Shown here: positions 10,730-23,349 of the stretch, piece by piece | Layout: every line of letters starts with the position of its first letter | Numbering within the stretch: position 1 is the first letter of the stretch | NCBI GenBank assembly: GCA_022605405.1 | Contig: JABYQQ010000001.1 | Coordinates: 124,001-188,000 of the forward strand | Direction: 5' to 3' | Source of the DNA: Earliella scabrosa | Taxonomy: Eukaryota > Basidiomycota > Agaricomycetes > Polyporales > Polyporaceae | DNA length: 64,000 bases | Position numbers and translations under genes: made by a program | Notes under the pieces: generated by a model | Told to the model about the DNA's origin: nothing | Seen by the model: only the letters and a program-made list of their open reading frames with translations | The model's database searches: none

Positions 10730-11433
10730 TCATCCTATCCACCACTCACGCTCCTGTGTCTGCGGTACCGGCGGCAAGGGGTCGAGCCGGGGTATCGCCG
10801 TGGCCAGCCCGCGTCGAAGGGCCATCTTCATCTCCTCCTGACGGCTCTCGGTGTCAACTTGAGCGTCGTTGATAACCTTCACGCACGCCAGGTAATCCGA
10901 ACGCTGGTCAAAGCGTAACTTGAGTAGCAGAAATTCGGTGTCCAGAGGGACGAGCGTCACAAGCGAAGGGGCCTGCGAATCGTTGTGGTATCAATGCTTG
11001 CGGTGAGTGAAGAGCTATAACCGCAACAACTCACTTTGTTCACGCGCAGGAGCACGACGTTATCGTCCGGTGCAGTATACATGCTCACATTCTCGTTCAG
11101 AACGAAGCCAACTTGCGCAGTAATCGGGCTAGGTGCACGCCCACACTCGAGCACGTTGCACACGAGGAGCCCTACTGCATTTGCTGTACGTTGAGCCAGA
11201 TGATCGTTACAGATCGCTATACCTCCACTCACGCTCTTCATGCCTGACTTCCACAACAGCGATGTGGGCGGTGGTCCAGTCAGACACTCCGCAAATGGAA
11301 TAGGAAGCCTTCCCAGCGCTGAGCGCGACGGAAGGGATATCGAACCAACTGTCCCCCGCAACATACAGGTAAGAATATGCGCATGCGAGGACCGCGGAAC
11401 TTACGAGCTAATGGGAGCTTCAGTGGCGGGCAT
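10730..11433 (-). CDS. Small unknown protein, paralogue of the gene at 23350-23909
   Basis: This is a four-exon gene of about 177 codons. It starts MPATEAPIS at ATG 11433. Introns GTAAGTTCCG..GGACAG (phase 2), GTGAGTGGAG..GTACAG (phase 1) and GTGAGTTGTT..TTCGCAG (phase 0) join to one open frame ending at 10730. The protein has alternating hydrophobic stretches (VGLLVCNVLECG, DDNVVLLRVNK, TEFLLLKLRF) and a charged helical tail, with no signal peptide or membrane span. I recognise no family. The gene at 23350-23909 has the same size class, the same order of segments and two introns at matching positions and phases, so the exon model supports itself. Confidence 0.65.
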
Positions 11434-11838
11434 TGGTTGGAGAAAGAGTTGGATGGTAGCGAGCAGGGAGCGAGGGGTTCATATGGGAGGCAATGACAAA
11501 GGAGCTCACAGAGATAATCGGAGGAGGTACGCGCGTTCCGGTCCGACAAGCAACAGTGGCGTGGGCACGGAATCGCGGCGACCGCACTTGTGTGGTCATT
11601 GCTCCGTCCCAAGTCGAACCAACCGTCTGCGTCTTGCCTCGGGCTCTCGCGTATGTCGTGTCGAACACATGATCTGAACAAGAGCCGACGCTGCGGGCGT
11701 AGTGGATATCAATACGTGACATGCTATTCAAAGTATTTGAACAAATCTGCGGAAGGAGTATTCGCATCGGCGGCTGCTCGTCGAGACTGGAAGAAAGCAC
11801 CCGGAGAGATACGAGAGTCCCACCCCTCACAGTAGTCC

Positions 11839-14800
11839 TTAGCTCTGTATGTGATGGTGTCAGTGTCACGAATGTTCCAGAGCGACATGATCATACCCGA
11901 TCCAATCCCTTCACAATGACGCAAGGCTTCCCCAAACCGGTCGGTGTGTAGTTCAGTGCGGCAAAATGGGACAGAATGTCGGGAAGCCTGATGATGCGTA
12001 CAGCCGGCTTGAAGCTATTGTAGTAGAGCTGGGCATCCAGGTCGGGGAACCCGAGGAAAGGATCATGCTTCTTGTCTTCGTCGGCAAGAGGCCTGTACTC
12101 GCGAACGACGACGAACGGCTCGACGAGGAGCTCGCCTGCTTCCTTTCGGCGGTGGTAGAAAATGCTATCGATGGAAGCAGCGGTTGTGGTAGTGGAGTCC
12201 ATTGACTTGATGATGACCAATGAATTGCGACGTAGCGAGCGGGAAGTGGAGAATCGCACGTTGCCTCGTGTGACCCTCTCGACGAATTGTGCACAGCTGG
12301 GGAGGATGGGTCGTCCCCGAGTCATGACGCCGTGGATGGATTGAAACAGAGGGCCGTCAGGGGAGTCAGAGAGCAGGTCCACCAGTTTGTCGTAAAGCTG
12401 GCGAGGCAGTTCTGTTTCCAAACGCTGGGAGTACTCGAACGGATTAGTTGGCTGGGTGAGGAATGACAAGATGTCCGTGTATCGTGTCCCCTTCGTGGCG
12501 TCCTTGAAGGCGTCTCGGAAAGCCTTCATCCAATCCGCGTACACAGGCAGATCTGGCCATCGAACTGAGCTGACCAGCCATCGGAGCCCTGAGCCCATAT
12601 AGAAGTACCGAATGAACGTGAGGGGTATCTGGTCTGAGAAACACAGAGTCAGGTCATGTACGAAGACAACGAGCCAGATTACATACGAGGCTTATGATTG
12701 GTATTGAGTCGTTGCAGAAGACCGTTGAACCGTTCAAATGGGAAAGCCCACCATCCATGCACCGGGCCGAAGAGTAGGAGACAGATCTTCAAATGAAGCG
12801 CCATATGATGGTTCGGAACAAGCTCATGGTCGTACAGGTCCCGCAGACCTTTGACGTAGAGTTCCATATGGTGATCAAAGAGATCGGCTCTAGCGACGCT
12901 CATGGATCTACGAGTCGCGGCATCGACGGCCACCACAAGATGAACGAAGTTACGTAGGACCGCGCGTTGCTCTTCGGTTGCGCCTGCGGAGCCCCAGAGC
13001 CTGACTAACGTCATCGCAAGGTAGATCGTGCATACGGTTCTCCACTGATCGGCCTTCAGGCTGCCGTGGCTGGCCTCACCGAAGTTCCGAGGAGGCTTCT
13101 CAACCCAGGTCGGCACGGAGATGTTGGCGATATCGTCTTGAACCTGCTTGAGCACATCTCCAGTGAAGACATAGTATTTGGCCGTGTGATCGCCGTCCTC
13201 TTCGTCGTTTCCTGAGGGCTCGACGACGAGGTGGAAATGGTTCGTCGACTCGCCAAGAGGGGGAGGAAGACGGACAGTTCCGCCGATGTCGACGATTGGC
13301 TCAATCTAGACAGGTATCATTCAGACCCGAACAGTTGGAAGAGGTATCAAACTAGAATACGTACCCAAGCTATGAGGGCGGCAGCAATCTGTGCCCGCGA
13401 AGGTTCCTCGTGGGATAGCGCCACCCCGTTGTACTCGGCAACGGCAAGCAGGTAGTCCTTGCGCACGCGTGCCAGGGATTTCTCAGATCGCTTTTCTAGG
13501 TACTTCATCACGCGATCGAGTTGCTGCTGCTGTTCCTCTGGAGAATGCGTGAGGGCGTCTTTAGCGGCAGGAGAGGGTACTTTGATCTCGGCCAGGTTCC
13601 AGACATCCATGCAGTGATGACGGAGCTCTCCAAGAAAGAGATTGTGCATCGCGTCTACGACGGCATACCTCGTCGGGTCCCAGTACTCCAGCCGGAGAAG
13701 CTCGGACCAGCGTATCCCGTGCGCCTTGAAGATCCTCTCCTTTTCAGCCTTCGTGTCGGCATCCCTCCAGGACCTGGCGATCCGAAGATGCTCCTCCCAC
13801 GTTATCCTCGCCGGCCAGGTAGAGCGATCAGCGTTAGACATGTCGTCTAGGGTGATCGGACAAAACGAGCAGAAGTGTTTGGAGCTATGCGACCCGAAAC
13901 CGGCAACCTTCCGAAGGGCAGGAAGGTCGCAAACGAGGGGAATGATCGCGGCGCGGACAAGTCTCCCAAACGGACGCTTCGCCGTTCGCGCCACGAGAAT
14001 GCCCTGATGCCAGAGCTCAACGAGCTCGTCAACGAGAGGGCGTAGCAAGTGATTCAGCTCCGTGACTGAGGGTTCCCTAGGACCGGGGATGACTCCGACG
14101 AGATACATGTATTCCGGACGGAAACGCAGATGGGGAGGTAGGTTCAGGCACACCATATAAATCCCGCCCACGGAATGAGACTTGCCGCCTCGCTTGTTCA
14201 TATGCGGGTTGAACCAGTCGACAAAGAGACTGAAGACTAGGTGAAGCGAACCGTCAGCTTGGACAGAAAAGCGAGTTTTCCCATCAGGTCCTATGAGATC
14301 GCGTATCGCGGGGGAGTGCATGATGTCCTTCCAGGTTGAGTCGTCGATCCCGTCGGGTAAGTCCCAAGATGTCTCCAGATGGTCCTCGACGCCGAGTCTC
14401 ATGAGGAGGGTTGCGATATAGGACTTCATGGAGTAATAGGGGAAGGGCATGATGGGACGAAAGATCCTTCGGGTTGCGTTGTTCTTCTTGGAGGAGCGGT
14501 TTTGCGTGTAGACGAGGGGAGTGCCACATATGCGCTTGCGCGTGAGCGTGTGTGTACACGTGTGGGGATAAGGGTCGTCTTCGCGGGCAGGATCTGGGGC
14601 ATATATGGCGAAGCAGGTAGGGCAAGCGGCGTGTATAGTGATTTGCGGCTCCAGATGAAGTGCAGATAGAGCAGTTCGGATGTCAACCGGGATGCGGCGT
14701 AGAAGGGCGTCTTGGGATGCCGAAAGGACCTTCCGAGCGAGGGGATTTTGCCAAGTCATCATGCCGAAGAGAACAACCTTCAGAGTTGCCAAAATGAGGC

Positions 14801-15967
14801 GGGTGTAGGGTCGAGAAACACCTGCAAGCGTGTGTAGAACGGTGACCATAAAAAGGGCTGCCAGGATGAAAGGCGTGACCTCAGGGGAGTTCGCATCATA
14901 CACTGTAGCTGTAGCGATATTCAGCGGTCCGCTCTCGTTGGCAACACACGTGGGTACGAACCTGCAGGAACCGTGATGTGCTCCGACCCTGGCAGATCCA
15001 TATGCACCATCCCGACTGCGACAATCTCCTTTTGCCATGCTTTCTCTTCGAGGGATTTCAAACGTTTCAACTCCTTCCGGTAGTCCCGAAGCATCACCGC
15101 GAGGTGACGGTCTGCAACGTCGTCACCAATCTTGGACATGCTGTTCAGTCGCTCGATGACTCCCGAGATCCACATGCGGTGTAGTTCGAACTCGGCGCAG
15201 TCGTGTAAGGTGGTATCCAGTCGAGCAGGTCTATCATTAGGCGACTTTGGAGGGTCTTGGAACTTGAGTTTCACGTAAGGGCTGACTAGCCTGGATCGCA
15301 ATACGAGCGATGACTCCAAGCTGGCAAGCTCGGTTCTCCTCTCGGTGATCTTCTCCATCTGCAAGAGACACATATTCGTAAGCGCGGTCATGTGTTACGA
15401 AGTCGTCCTTACGAACCTCCTCGGACACAGGTTCAACATCGCTGTCTTCATCAGCACCACCGACGGCCTCATCGCCCTCATCATCAGTCATCTCCTGGAC
15501 CTTATCAGAAGTCTTTGGACAGTCTGAGCCTACGTGGACAAACAGTCTGATTGGGGATGAACACGTACCTTCCTCTGGGTGATGATAGTACTCCGCATCG
15601 GCAACCCTTCCTCTGGTCCCTCTCCGGCAAACGCTGCCATGAATAGAGCGTTCTGTCTCGCCCGATCTTCATGGTCATCCCCGCTGGCAGTCTCGTCGTC
15701 GCTAGATGCACCGCCATTCCCACCGGAGCCTCCCTGGACCTCCTCGGCGTCGCCAGCAGTGTCCTCGTCGTTGTCGATGTTGTCGCTCCTAGTCGCGCCG
15801 CCATGTTGCTGGTGCCAAGAGTCGGCTCGCTCTAACTTGCGTTGCAGCCGGGCAGCGTGCCCGTGGGCGGTCACAGTGGGTGCATCCAATCTACGACCAC
15901 GACGACGTCGACCGTCGACACCCTTGTACGTCCAGTTGCGACACGAGTCGCACTTGCAAATCGGCAT
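11839..15967 (-). CDS. tnp2: Tnp2-type (CACTA-like) DDE transposase
   Basis: Transposases of this family cut and paste DNA at terminal inverted repeats. The N-terminus starts MPICKCDSC followed by basic and acidic linkers. The core has Cys pairs (CPTC..CTHT, HFCSFCP) and blocks I read as the catalytic D, D and E: LFVDWFNP, VVDAMHNLFLG and FPFERFNGLLQRLNTNHKP. Exons are joined at about 15571, 15409, 14977, 13361 and 12689 with short GT-AG introns; the long middle exon (13361-14927) is uninterrupted. After the E block the frame resumes (IPLTFIRYF) and ends at a TAA at 11839 if a 50 nt GTATGA..ACAG intron is used, otherwise at 11891. No frameshift was seen, so it may be functional. It could be the element's own transposase or a nested CACTA; no separate CACTA ends were identified. 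Confidence 0.85.
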
Positions 15968-16204
15968 CGACGCACTGTAGTCTTCGTATGTCGAAGGGTG
16001 GGAGGAGTGGGAGGGTGGTCTGAGGTCAAAATTCAGAGAGACTGTCGTGATGGAGTGCTCTGGAGATGATTTCCGAGTCCGACACACCCAAATCAAGTTA
16101 CCTTTCTGATTATGCCGGGTTATTCCTTGGATGATACACTGTCCATTTGTACACATGGATTTCCAGCCTGATATATAACCTGTTCGACCAAAGTACGCAA
16201 ATTA

Positions 16205-17685
16205 TCAAAGTCTCGTCGATGCCCAGACAGGATATTCCGGAACGTCAGTCGCCTGGCCTCGCATCTCATGAACTGCGAGCCATATGCAACTCAAGAGCAC
16301 CACGCAGCCAAGTATAGAGACGTCGATCGCACCAAAAGACTGTTGAGGATAATCAAGTGGCAATGCGTCCCCATCGTTCGCCCGCGGCTTGTCAGGAACG
16401 ATATGGCGTTAGCGCACCTTACACATCGAGCTATGGAGGACGACTTACGGCGTCAGCGCTCGTCTCCGGGTCACCCGCTGGCAAACTATTGTCTGGAAGG
16501 GAACCTTGCTCCGACACGTCGATGCAGGAGAGCTTATCATCGACAGCTGCCTCAGTGCCATGGTCCGACACTTCGTTGGGAAACTGCGCACATTATACGA
16601 GTGTCACTGCAATGACGCCGCTTCAAGAGAGTTGCACACTTACATCGTTCGTCGGAGTGCTGCCGATCTCAACCGGAGGAACGTCGCGGGCCGGCATAGA
16701 GAATAGCTTGTCAGGAGATGAACCAGAACCCTGAGATAGATTGGGACGTCAGCGGATGGGTGAGAGATGCAGTAGCCCGAGACGTACCCTCATGCCATCC
16801 CGAGCGTCAACGTGGTCGGTTGGAGAGGCAGGCGGTAAGAGCGTGATTGAAGATTCATTCCAACCAGTGACCATGTGGTCCCCATCGGTGAGTCCCAAGG
16901 GCGGTTTGAACCATTGAGCGGCAACAGGATCGTCCCGTTCAACCGTCTCTGTCCGACGTCGAGCATAGTGTCTCTGCGAGGGAGGATTGAAGCGATAGGA
17001 TAGTAGACTAGTGCGTTCTAACACATGCATAAGCCTTCACTGTAGCAAGACGAGATCGTCACGGCACTCACTCTTAGACGGTGATTTCGACAGGAAACTT
17101 TTAGCAGCTCGCAGATCCGTTTCGATGTCGAGCATACGATACGCGATCTTGTTGTCGAACGTGGGATTACGGACGTCCTGAAGCAAGCGATATTAGCCTA
17201 GCACAGAGACTAACAACCAGAATACAACATACCCCCGCCTCAGCTAGCGCTCCGGCTGCTTGAACCACAACACGACTAGACCGTATGCAGGTCCTGAGAT
17301 TCGTGAAGATGTCGTCGTAGAGCTCCGCACTGTAAAGCTCCAATTAGCATCAAGGCGCGATGAATGCAAAGGACGATGAACCGCGCGGCGCGTACCTGGT
17401 CTTACGCCGTCCAAGGTATGGAACATGCTCTGTATCGCTTCCGGATGCCGAGCTCTCTGTAATGGACGCATCAAGCGAGCGCAAATAAGTCGTGGTCCCC
17501 AGGGGTGCTAGCAACTGCGATGTGCCCAGTGGCTCAAAGTCGCATGTCTTCGAAGAACCGGGATGATCCTCCTCTTCCGAGAAGCACAACTCCATGGATC
17601 CGGAGCGAAGTAGTGGGGAGTTGTGCAACGAAGGAAGATTCGGCAACGATGCAGGAGACTCGACTGACGGGGAGGAGGGGATATC
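16205..17685 (-). CDS. Unknown protein with C-terminal transmembrane segment
   Basis: This is a multi-exon gene read from ATG 17685 (MDIPSSPSVESP). The N-terminal half is Ser/Pro-rich and acidic. Internal exons give AELYDDIFTNLRTCIRSS, then DVRNPTFDNKIAYRMLDIE, then a region ending near DARDGMR. The last exon holds one hydrophobic span (VSILGCVVLLSCIWLAV) and ends at TGA 16205. Introns such as GTATGTTGTA..CTTCAG, GTGAGTGCCG..GTGAAG, GTACGTCTCG..TCTCAG and GTAAGTCGTC..GACAAG keep frame. The likely topology is a large N-terminal domain with a membrane anchor near the C-terminus. No family recognised. An upstream in-frame ATG exists at 17727. Confidence 0.55.
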
Positions 17686-17962
17686 CATGGCGAGGACAAA
17701 GATGCAAGCCAGTGCCACTTGGCCCAACGTGGGTGGCCAGTAGGCGTGACGACAGCACCCGTGTCACAGCACCACGAGGCAAATCATACATGCGCGCGTT
17801 GGGTGCAAGCAGCAAAGACTAAGGTGGAGATGATAACGTCGATATTCATTACAGGTCGAACGGTAAGCTATGCAACATGAACGAACAGCGGATGGGGTTG
17901 GACACGATTCTGAGCGTGACGTTAGCATCGATGATGAGGACCGGAGAAGACAACTCACTGTG

Positions 17963-19234
17963 TTAGAACGGTTGATCGGGGGGAGTATTGAGCATGCGAC
18001 CGACGTTTTTCCATCTACCAGAACCTTTTGACCAGCTCGTCAAGATACCTCCGCCTGGCTGCTCGCATCGATACCAGACACGCAGGTACATCAAGGCTGG
18101 ATGTGAGTGCTTGAGCACGGTAGAGGGTGAAGGCCGTGTCATCTTCGTAGACCACTTGATCACCGTCGCCTGTTCGGTGTCCAGACTAGTCGACAGCCCG
18201 GTGAAGGTAGCCGCGGTGCGTAGCCGGAGATCCTTTAGGCGGTCGAGCCTAAATAAGGACTTAGACCAGCGACTGGCATGGTTCCAGACACGGCGTGAGG
18301 AGCGGGAATGACCATCCCGACCCTGTGTGCCCACATCAGCGATATGAGAAGCAGAAGTAGTATCATGATACTCACAAAGGTCCTCGGCTTCTCCAACAAC
18401 TTCAGGTTCTGGAGCCTCGGCACTGCGAGTACGATCTGGTCGACCAAGTCGTAGTCGTCCGGATAGAAGTCGAGCGTAAGCGTGAAGAGGGTTGCGAGGG
18501 GACAGGCCAACGACCTGAGGACGGTGGGAGCGTCGGGACAGGGATCCCCCATGTACTCCACGGCTAGCCGCGACAAGGCAGGATGTGCCACTGCGGCGGT
18601 GCACTCGAGGGCGCATTCGATGGTACCGATGTGACTGAGGTTGAGGAAACGTAGAGGACAGAGCTCATCCGCTGCTCGAGCTGGATCACAACCTCCCAGA
18701 CAAAGGTCCGTGATCGTGTCGTGGGAGGTGAGGAACGCAGGGAGGAAGCGATGCGGTAGGTTGGTTTTGAACAACTGTAGTTGGTGCAAGCGGACGCCGA
18801 CGAGGAGGTTTGGAAGAACGTCAGGGGGTAAGATGAGAACAAGGTCGACGACATGGATACAGGATAATAAGCAGTGCCGGAGAGCATTGAAAGAGAATGG
18901 GGAATCGAGGTGGAAAGTGAGGTCTCTGGCGGAAGAGGCCACTTCGGCGTCCTCGTCCACGTCGTCTTGAAAGTCGTGCAAGTCAAGACTAGATTGTATC
19001 ATCACATACGGCTATGCCATACAATGAACAAGATGCGCATCGAGAGAAGAGCACTTGGAGGGCTCACCTTCGGGGGCAGGTACTTCATGTTGGGCGCGGA
19101 GGATCTTGCTGTCAGGGAAGTTCATTGGAGTGTCGCACAGTAGCGGCGCGGACGAGTACTCACCAGGAAGGCAGCAGCAACGTTGGGCACCAGCGGGGAA
19201 ACGGGGAAGACGAGTGCATCGTGACGAACGAGGA
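17963..19234 (-). CDS. F-box/LRR-like protein, 5' end unresolved
   Basis: The central exon (about 18375-19005) shows leucine-rich periodicity of fungal F-box/LRR proteins: VVDLVLILPPDVLPNLL, LRFLNLSHIGTIECAL, ATLFTLTLDFYPDDYDL and VPRLQNLKLLEKPRTF. A 54 nt intron (GTGAGTATCA..ACACAG) leads to a last exon containing RLKDLRLRTAATF and HPALMYLRVWYR, ending at 17963. Two short upstream exons (VLVRHDALVFPVSP; QDPPRPTMKYLPP) are joined by GTGAGT introns. I could not find the start codon or an F-box motif upstream of 19234, so either the first exon is missed or the gene is truncated. The role as a ubiquitin-ligase adaptor is inferred from resemblance only. Confidence 0.6.
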
Positions 19235-20721
19235 CTGCAAGATAAAGCGCACCATTCCTTCACAAAGGGTTTTCGCCATCCCTACCAAAGGCCACTCCAG
19301 CATCCCACTACTCCTATGTACGACAAGGAGGACATAAAGGTCAGACACAGTCTTTTGAACAAATGATCAGCGATGCCCTTGCGAAGAAGCTACCCGTTCT
19401 CGTAGCCACGTACCGTACCAAAGTATCCAGCCCCGAACGCGAGATCGACGATGGTGTGTGAAGAGAAATAGACAGACGTCTAGATGCATGAGTATATATC
19501 GGGCTATTTTTCAACGTCGATGGACTGCCGTAGACAGATGAGCAGTAATGGAGGAGGAGGAGGAACCCATGGCCCTGCCAGTGGTCGACGGAGAGAAGGA
19601 GGAGGTGTCGTCCCAGTTTAGTAGGATAGGCGCCGCCGGGAGCTCCGGCGTGTGCACTCCCGACTCCAAGTTGCGACTCGCGAGTCGCGGGCTAGTATGT
19701 ACCTCGGTCCTCAGCTGGCCTCACTACTTACGTAGCTGTATCGGGACGCTCATCACGCCTTGCTGTTGTTGTCAGGGTGCATCAAGCTTACTGGTTGCGT
19801 GCACTGAGAAGGAATGGGCGTAGATTCTTCCAGTTTATCCTTCCACTCCTCGAATGCTGAATTTCCTACATAGATTCAATGAATGGATGTCTGGGACGGC
19901 GTCCGGTCTCTCGGCAAGTCGTGACTGAACTACTTGTTTACATCATGCAGTGTTGCACGCGCGCGGTGTACGTAACTCGAACTCCTTGACCGTTCGGTAA
20001 CACCGTGAAGAATACGCTAGGCCTGTGAGTCCTCGAGGAGCGTGCGACTACAAAGGATACAGTGTTGACATAAGTACCCTCAGGTCGTCGTGACAGTACT
20101 AGTGTGTGGCAGCGGCAAGAGACGAGCCGAGATTAGAAGAGGTGGGATCGTTGCCTGGTCCTTCAACCCGTACATAGGTAAGAGTATTCCCTCCGAACAG
20201 CTTACCTACGTGCATAGGCAGGCAGACCGCGACCGTACATGCATCAATCACTTCGTGTCAGTGAACTTTTGCTCAACCAACCCGCGTTAACTGACTTCGC
20301 TCTATTAGATGATGCTGAGCACAGAGGCTGTGTAAGCACACACCGCCGTGGGTGCCTGAGTCTTCTGAAGAGACCAAGCATAATTCCAGTTCCTGAGACG
20401 CGACCGTCTGGATGGGAGACGATTTGCAGCTTCGTGACCACAGAAGCACAGAGCATAGGGTCCGCATGGGAATTCAAGACGAGTCTGGCTCCATACGGTT
20501 AGCGGAACCGGATTAGCCGCGCCGCGCGGCATCCTCCAAGCCAGGCGACTCATCTCTCTCCATCTGACAACCTGCTCAGTCAATCTGCCATTCGTCCCTC
20601 ATGTAAGTGACCACTTACAGCTCGCTTTGCGGCATTATTCTGTTTCTCATGTGGAGTGTCGCTACACGAGCTCTCGAAGCACTAGCCATATGGATAGCGG
20701 GGCTAACTGAATGTTCTCCAG
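19235..20721. other. Stretch without confident gene
   Basis: It includes an ORF at 19548-19823 beginning with a Glu run from a GGAGGAGGA tract, which looks fortuitous. The missing first exons of the flanking genes (minus-strand LRR gene, plus-strand gene from 20722) probably lie here. I could not define them. Confidence 0.4.
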
Positions 20722-21619
20722 GCTGCCGACGCTCTACTTCAACTACAAGGAGGCCGCGTATCCCTCTCAGTCTTATCTCAACGGTCATGTACACCCGCTT
20801 CCTCCAACTATCTCTACCTACACCACTCTGCTACCGGATGGGAGCTCCCAGACGCCCGCGGAGACAGAATGTGCACTCGCGTTCCTCAAGTGGAGACATG
20901 ATCTCAATGCTAGCAGCTGGACCGGCGACTCGCAAGATCCGCTAGACGGCTCTCAATTGGCTGTGACTTCAATCTCTGCCCGGACGCGGGTACGCCGCCC
21001 AGGCGCGACTCGAAACCATGTTACAGTGGCATCTCCTGCAGACAAACGCTCCGGACGCCTGATATCGATTCAATCACGCCAACACGCCGAAAATCATAAT
21101 CGAAACCAGCACATCAATGAACGCAAGCGCTACTTTCGCTTGGTGTCCCAGAATGTGGGCTTCCAGACCACCGATCCGTTGGTTCTCTTCCGAGTCGTGC
21201 ATCCTTATTGGCATCACTAACACGCCTCGCTACGGCAGGGATACAATCAAAACTCATAAGAAGAAACGTCGATATTTGGAGTGCCTGGAGGCTGTCGCGA
21301 CGTACCTCTGCGGCCATATCAACTCCTTAGGTGCAGTGCCGCTGATGATGCCTGAACGGAGGCCGACGCCGACAGGCCTCAAGAACTGGTCTCTCCGTGT
21401 GAGTATACTCCTAGTCTGTTCGTAACTCTTCTGACTACTTGGCGTATGGTCAGACGGTCCTGGTTCTTCGCCAAAGGGAGCTGCGCCGGCTCGGTACTGA
21501 AAGGAAAATCGCGGAGTTGAAGGTCAGCGCCATTCACGAAATTTGCCCCAAGTTCTGACCTTCGATCTTAGCTGCTTGGGCTGCGGAACCAGTCCGCACT
21601 TCTCCCCCCGATCGCGTAG
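20722..21619 (+). CDS. Unknown helical protein, 5' end unresolved
   Basis: The first supported exon follows an acceptor (TTCTCCAG) and reads LPTLYFNYKEAAYPSQSYLNG, then ETECALAFLKWRHDLNAS. A 60 nt intron starting at GTTGGT joins VGFQTTDP to DTIKTHKKKRRYLECLEA. Further introns (GTGAGTATAC..GGTCAG and GTCAGCGCCA..TCTTAG) lead to a basic helical C-terminus (TVLVLRQRELRRLGTERKIA) ending at TAG 21617-21619. No family is recognised. The C-terminal Arg/Leu pattern would suit a coiled coil. Confidence 0.5.
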
Positions 21620-21896
21620 GTTCATTACTGCTAGAGTACATATGAGGCAACCGTGGGTGTTGCCGCGGAGCAGCATACCCGGGCCGGCTTTCTTGACACC
21701 GCGTCTCCTTCACCGCTCGTCGTCCGAGTCCATTGTTTCACGGTTACCAGTTACCCCCTCTCCTCACAAGCTTTGTGCACAAGTACACACCATCAATACA
21801 CATACTCTCAAGCCATAACATGCCGAGGAGGGAGGACAGCAACAGCAATAGAAGGCAGACGCATTACGCGGGGGCATTAGGTCGGTCATAAAATTC

Positions 21897-22202
21897 CTAC
21901 TCCGTCTGATTTCCATCGGTTGGACGGAGAAGCCCGACGTCATATCGGTGTTTGAAGAGATCGTCTGATTCACACTCCTTCACCGATAGCTTGGATATTA
22001 AACATTGTCTCCGTCTTGGAAGCTCCTCGAATACGACGATCCGCTGGATCGAGTGGCCCGCGGTAACGGCGGCCGTCACAAGAGTCGCGGTTGGGACGAC
22101 AATAAACAGAAGGAAAACATGCAGCGGCCGTCCGAGCTGAGGTTCGAAGGTCATGACCACGGGAATCGAGCCCCACGATGAGTCCGGGTCGCTCTGCCTC
22201 AC
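21897..22202 (-). CDS. Possible small membrane protein
   Basis: A 101-codon frame starts MRQSDPDSSWGS and contains one convincing hydrophobic span (VFLLFIVVPTATLVTAAVTAG) followed by charged residues. It has no recognised domain and no clear splice partner. It lies between two plus-strand genes, so orientation gives no support. Confidence 0.3.
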   Translation of the reverse strand: MRQSDPDSSWGSIPVVMTFEPQLGRPLHVFLLFIVVPTATLVTAAVTAGHSIQRIVVFEELPRRRQCLISKLSVKECESDDLFKHRYDVGLLRPTDGNQTE

Positions 22203-22313
22203 GACCGGCTTCTGGCCTCATGCTGGGCAGTCTTCGCGACTATACATAAAGCTGCTGGAGTTGATGGCGCCGCCGCTCCCACACACCCTCTCCCTGTCGA
22301 GTTCCAGTCACGG

Positions 22314-23025
22314 ATGTCTCTGATCCCCTACACCGAACTTATGCGTGGGCCAGCACGCCCGGACCTCGATCGGAGTGTCTCCTCTACTCTCTTACTTGCA
22401 TCGTCTGTCGCCTCTCCTATGCCGACCCCCGCTGGACTTCACGCGATTGATTATGGTCGCAACTTCAACCGGCGCCAGGTGTGGGTTCATGCCTTCGAGA
22501 AGAGCATCTTCACCCCCGAGGAAATGTACGAGTCACTATATTGTCGTCTCCACCATCTAACCAAGACTGCGCGCTGAATAGAGAGACGATGAGCATTGCG
22601 GACAGACGACCCATCTATATCGCGACCTTGGAGGCATACATCGAGATACTGCTCCTCCAACTGCACGACATAGGAGGTCTTCCCGTATCGGCCGAAGAAC
22701 TGGCGATGTACTCGGGTTTGCACGATGTGACAGCCAAGGTACGTGGGCACATTATCCGAGGCATATTGGGGATATTGAACGAGTCGTTGCAGGCCATCAT
22801 TTGTGGCCTGCAAGACGATATTGTTCGGGTCGAGCATGAGCTCATGTTGCTCTATCGTGAGGTGAGGACTTCTGTCGGCATATCGACGATGTCGCTGACA
22901 CTCCCCAGATATACCGGCTTGGCCAGATTCTTCCCGTCGCCATGGACGAGGAGGTCTTCCTGGCGCATACTAGCGAGGCTTTGAGCTCGTATAACGTAGA
23001 CTATGAGGACGAGGGTTCTATTTAG
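22314..23025 (+). CDS. Unknown helical protein, three exons
   Basis: It starts MSLIPYTELMRGPARPD. Intron 1 (GTACGAGTCA..GAATAG, 53 nt, phase 2) joins FTPEE to IETMSIADRRPIYIATLEA. Intron 2 (GTGAGGACTT..CCCCAG, phase 0) joins MLLYRE to IYRLGQILPVAMDEEVFLA. The stop is TAG 23023-23025, giving about 200 residues. The middle exon is amphipathic helix throughout (IEILLLQLHDIGGLPVS, IIRGILGILNESLQAII). No family recognised. Consistent phases and a complete frame make the model credible. Confidence 0.6.
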
Positions 23026-23349
23026 CGTCTGTGTAGCTAGATACATGCCGTCACATCAACTCCTGATGCGGACATCGAGAACACTAGTGCCTTATCGTCG
23101 ATCGAATTGATTCCCCGATGGCTCCAATTTGCCTTTACTTGAGAGGGAAGCTGGCGGCATCCAACGACGAAGGCACACAGAAGAACCAAGTGGTAGACGT
23201 GAAGTGACATATCACGTCGTCAATTGTCAGCGAACATGCAGATCAGACAGATGATGTACAGAGAGCAGCAGAGGAAGAGGCCGCGGTAGCAACGAAGTCC
23301 AGACATGCCAGTGGTGAGGAATCACCACACCGTCTCCGTGTCCTACGTT

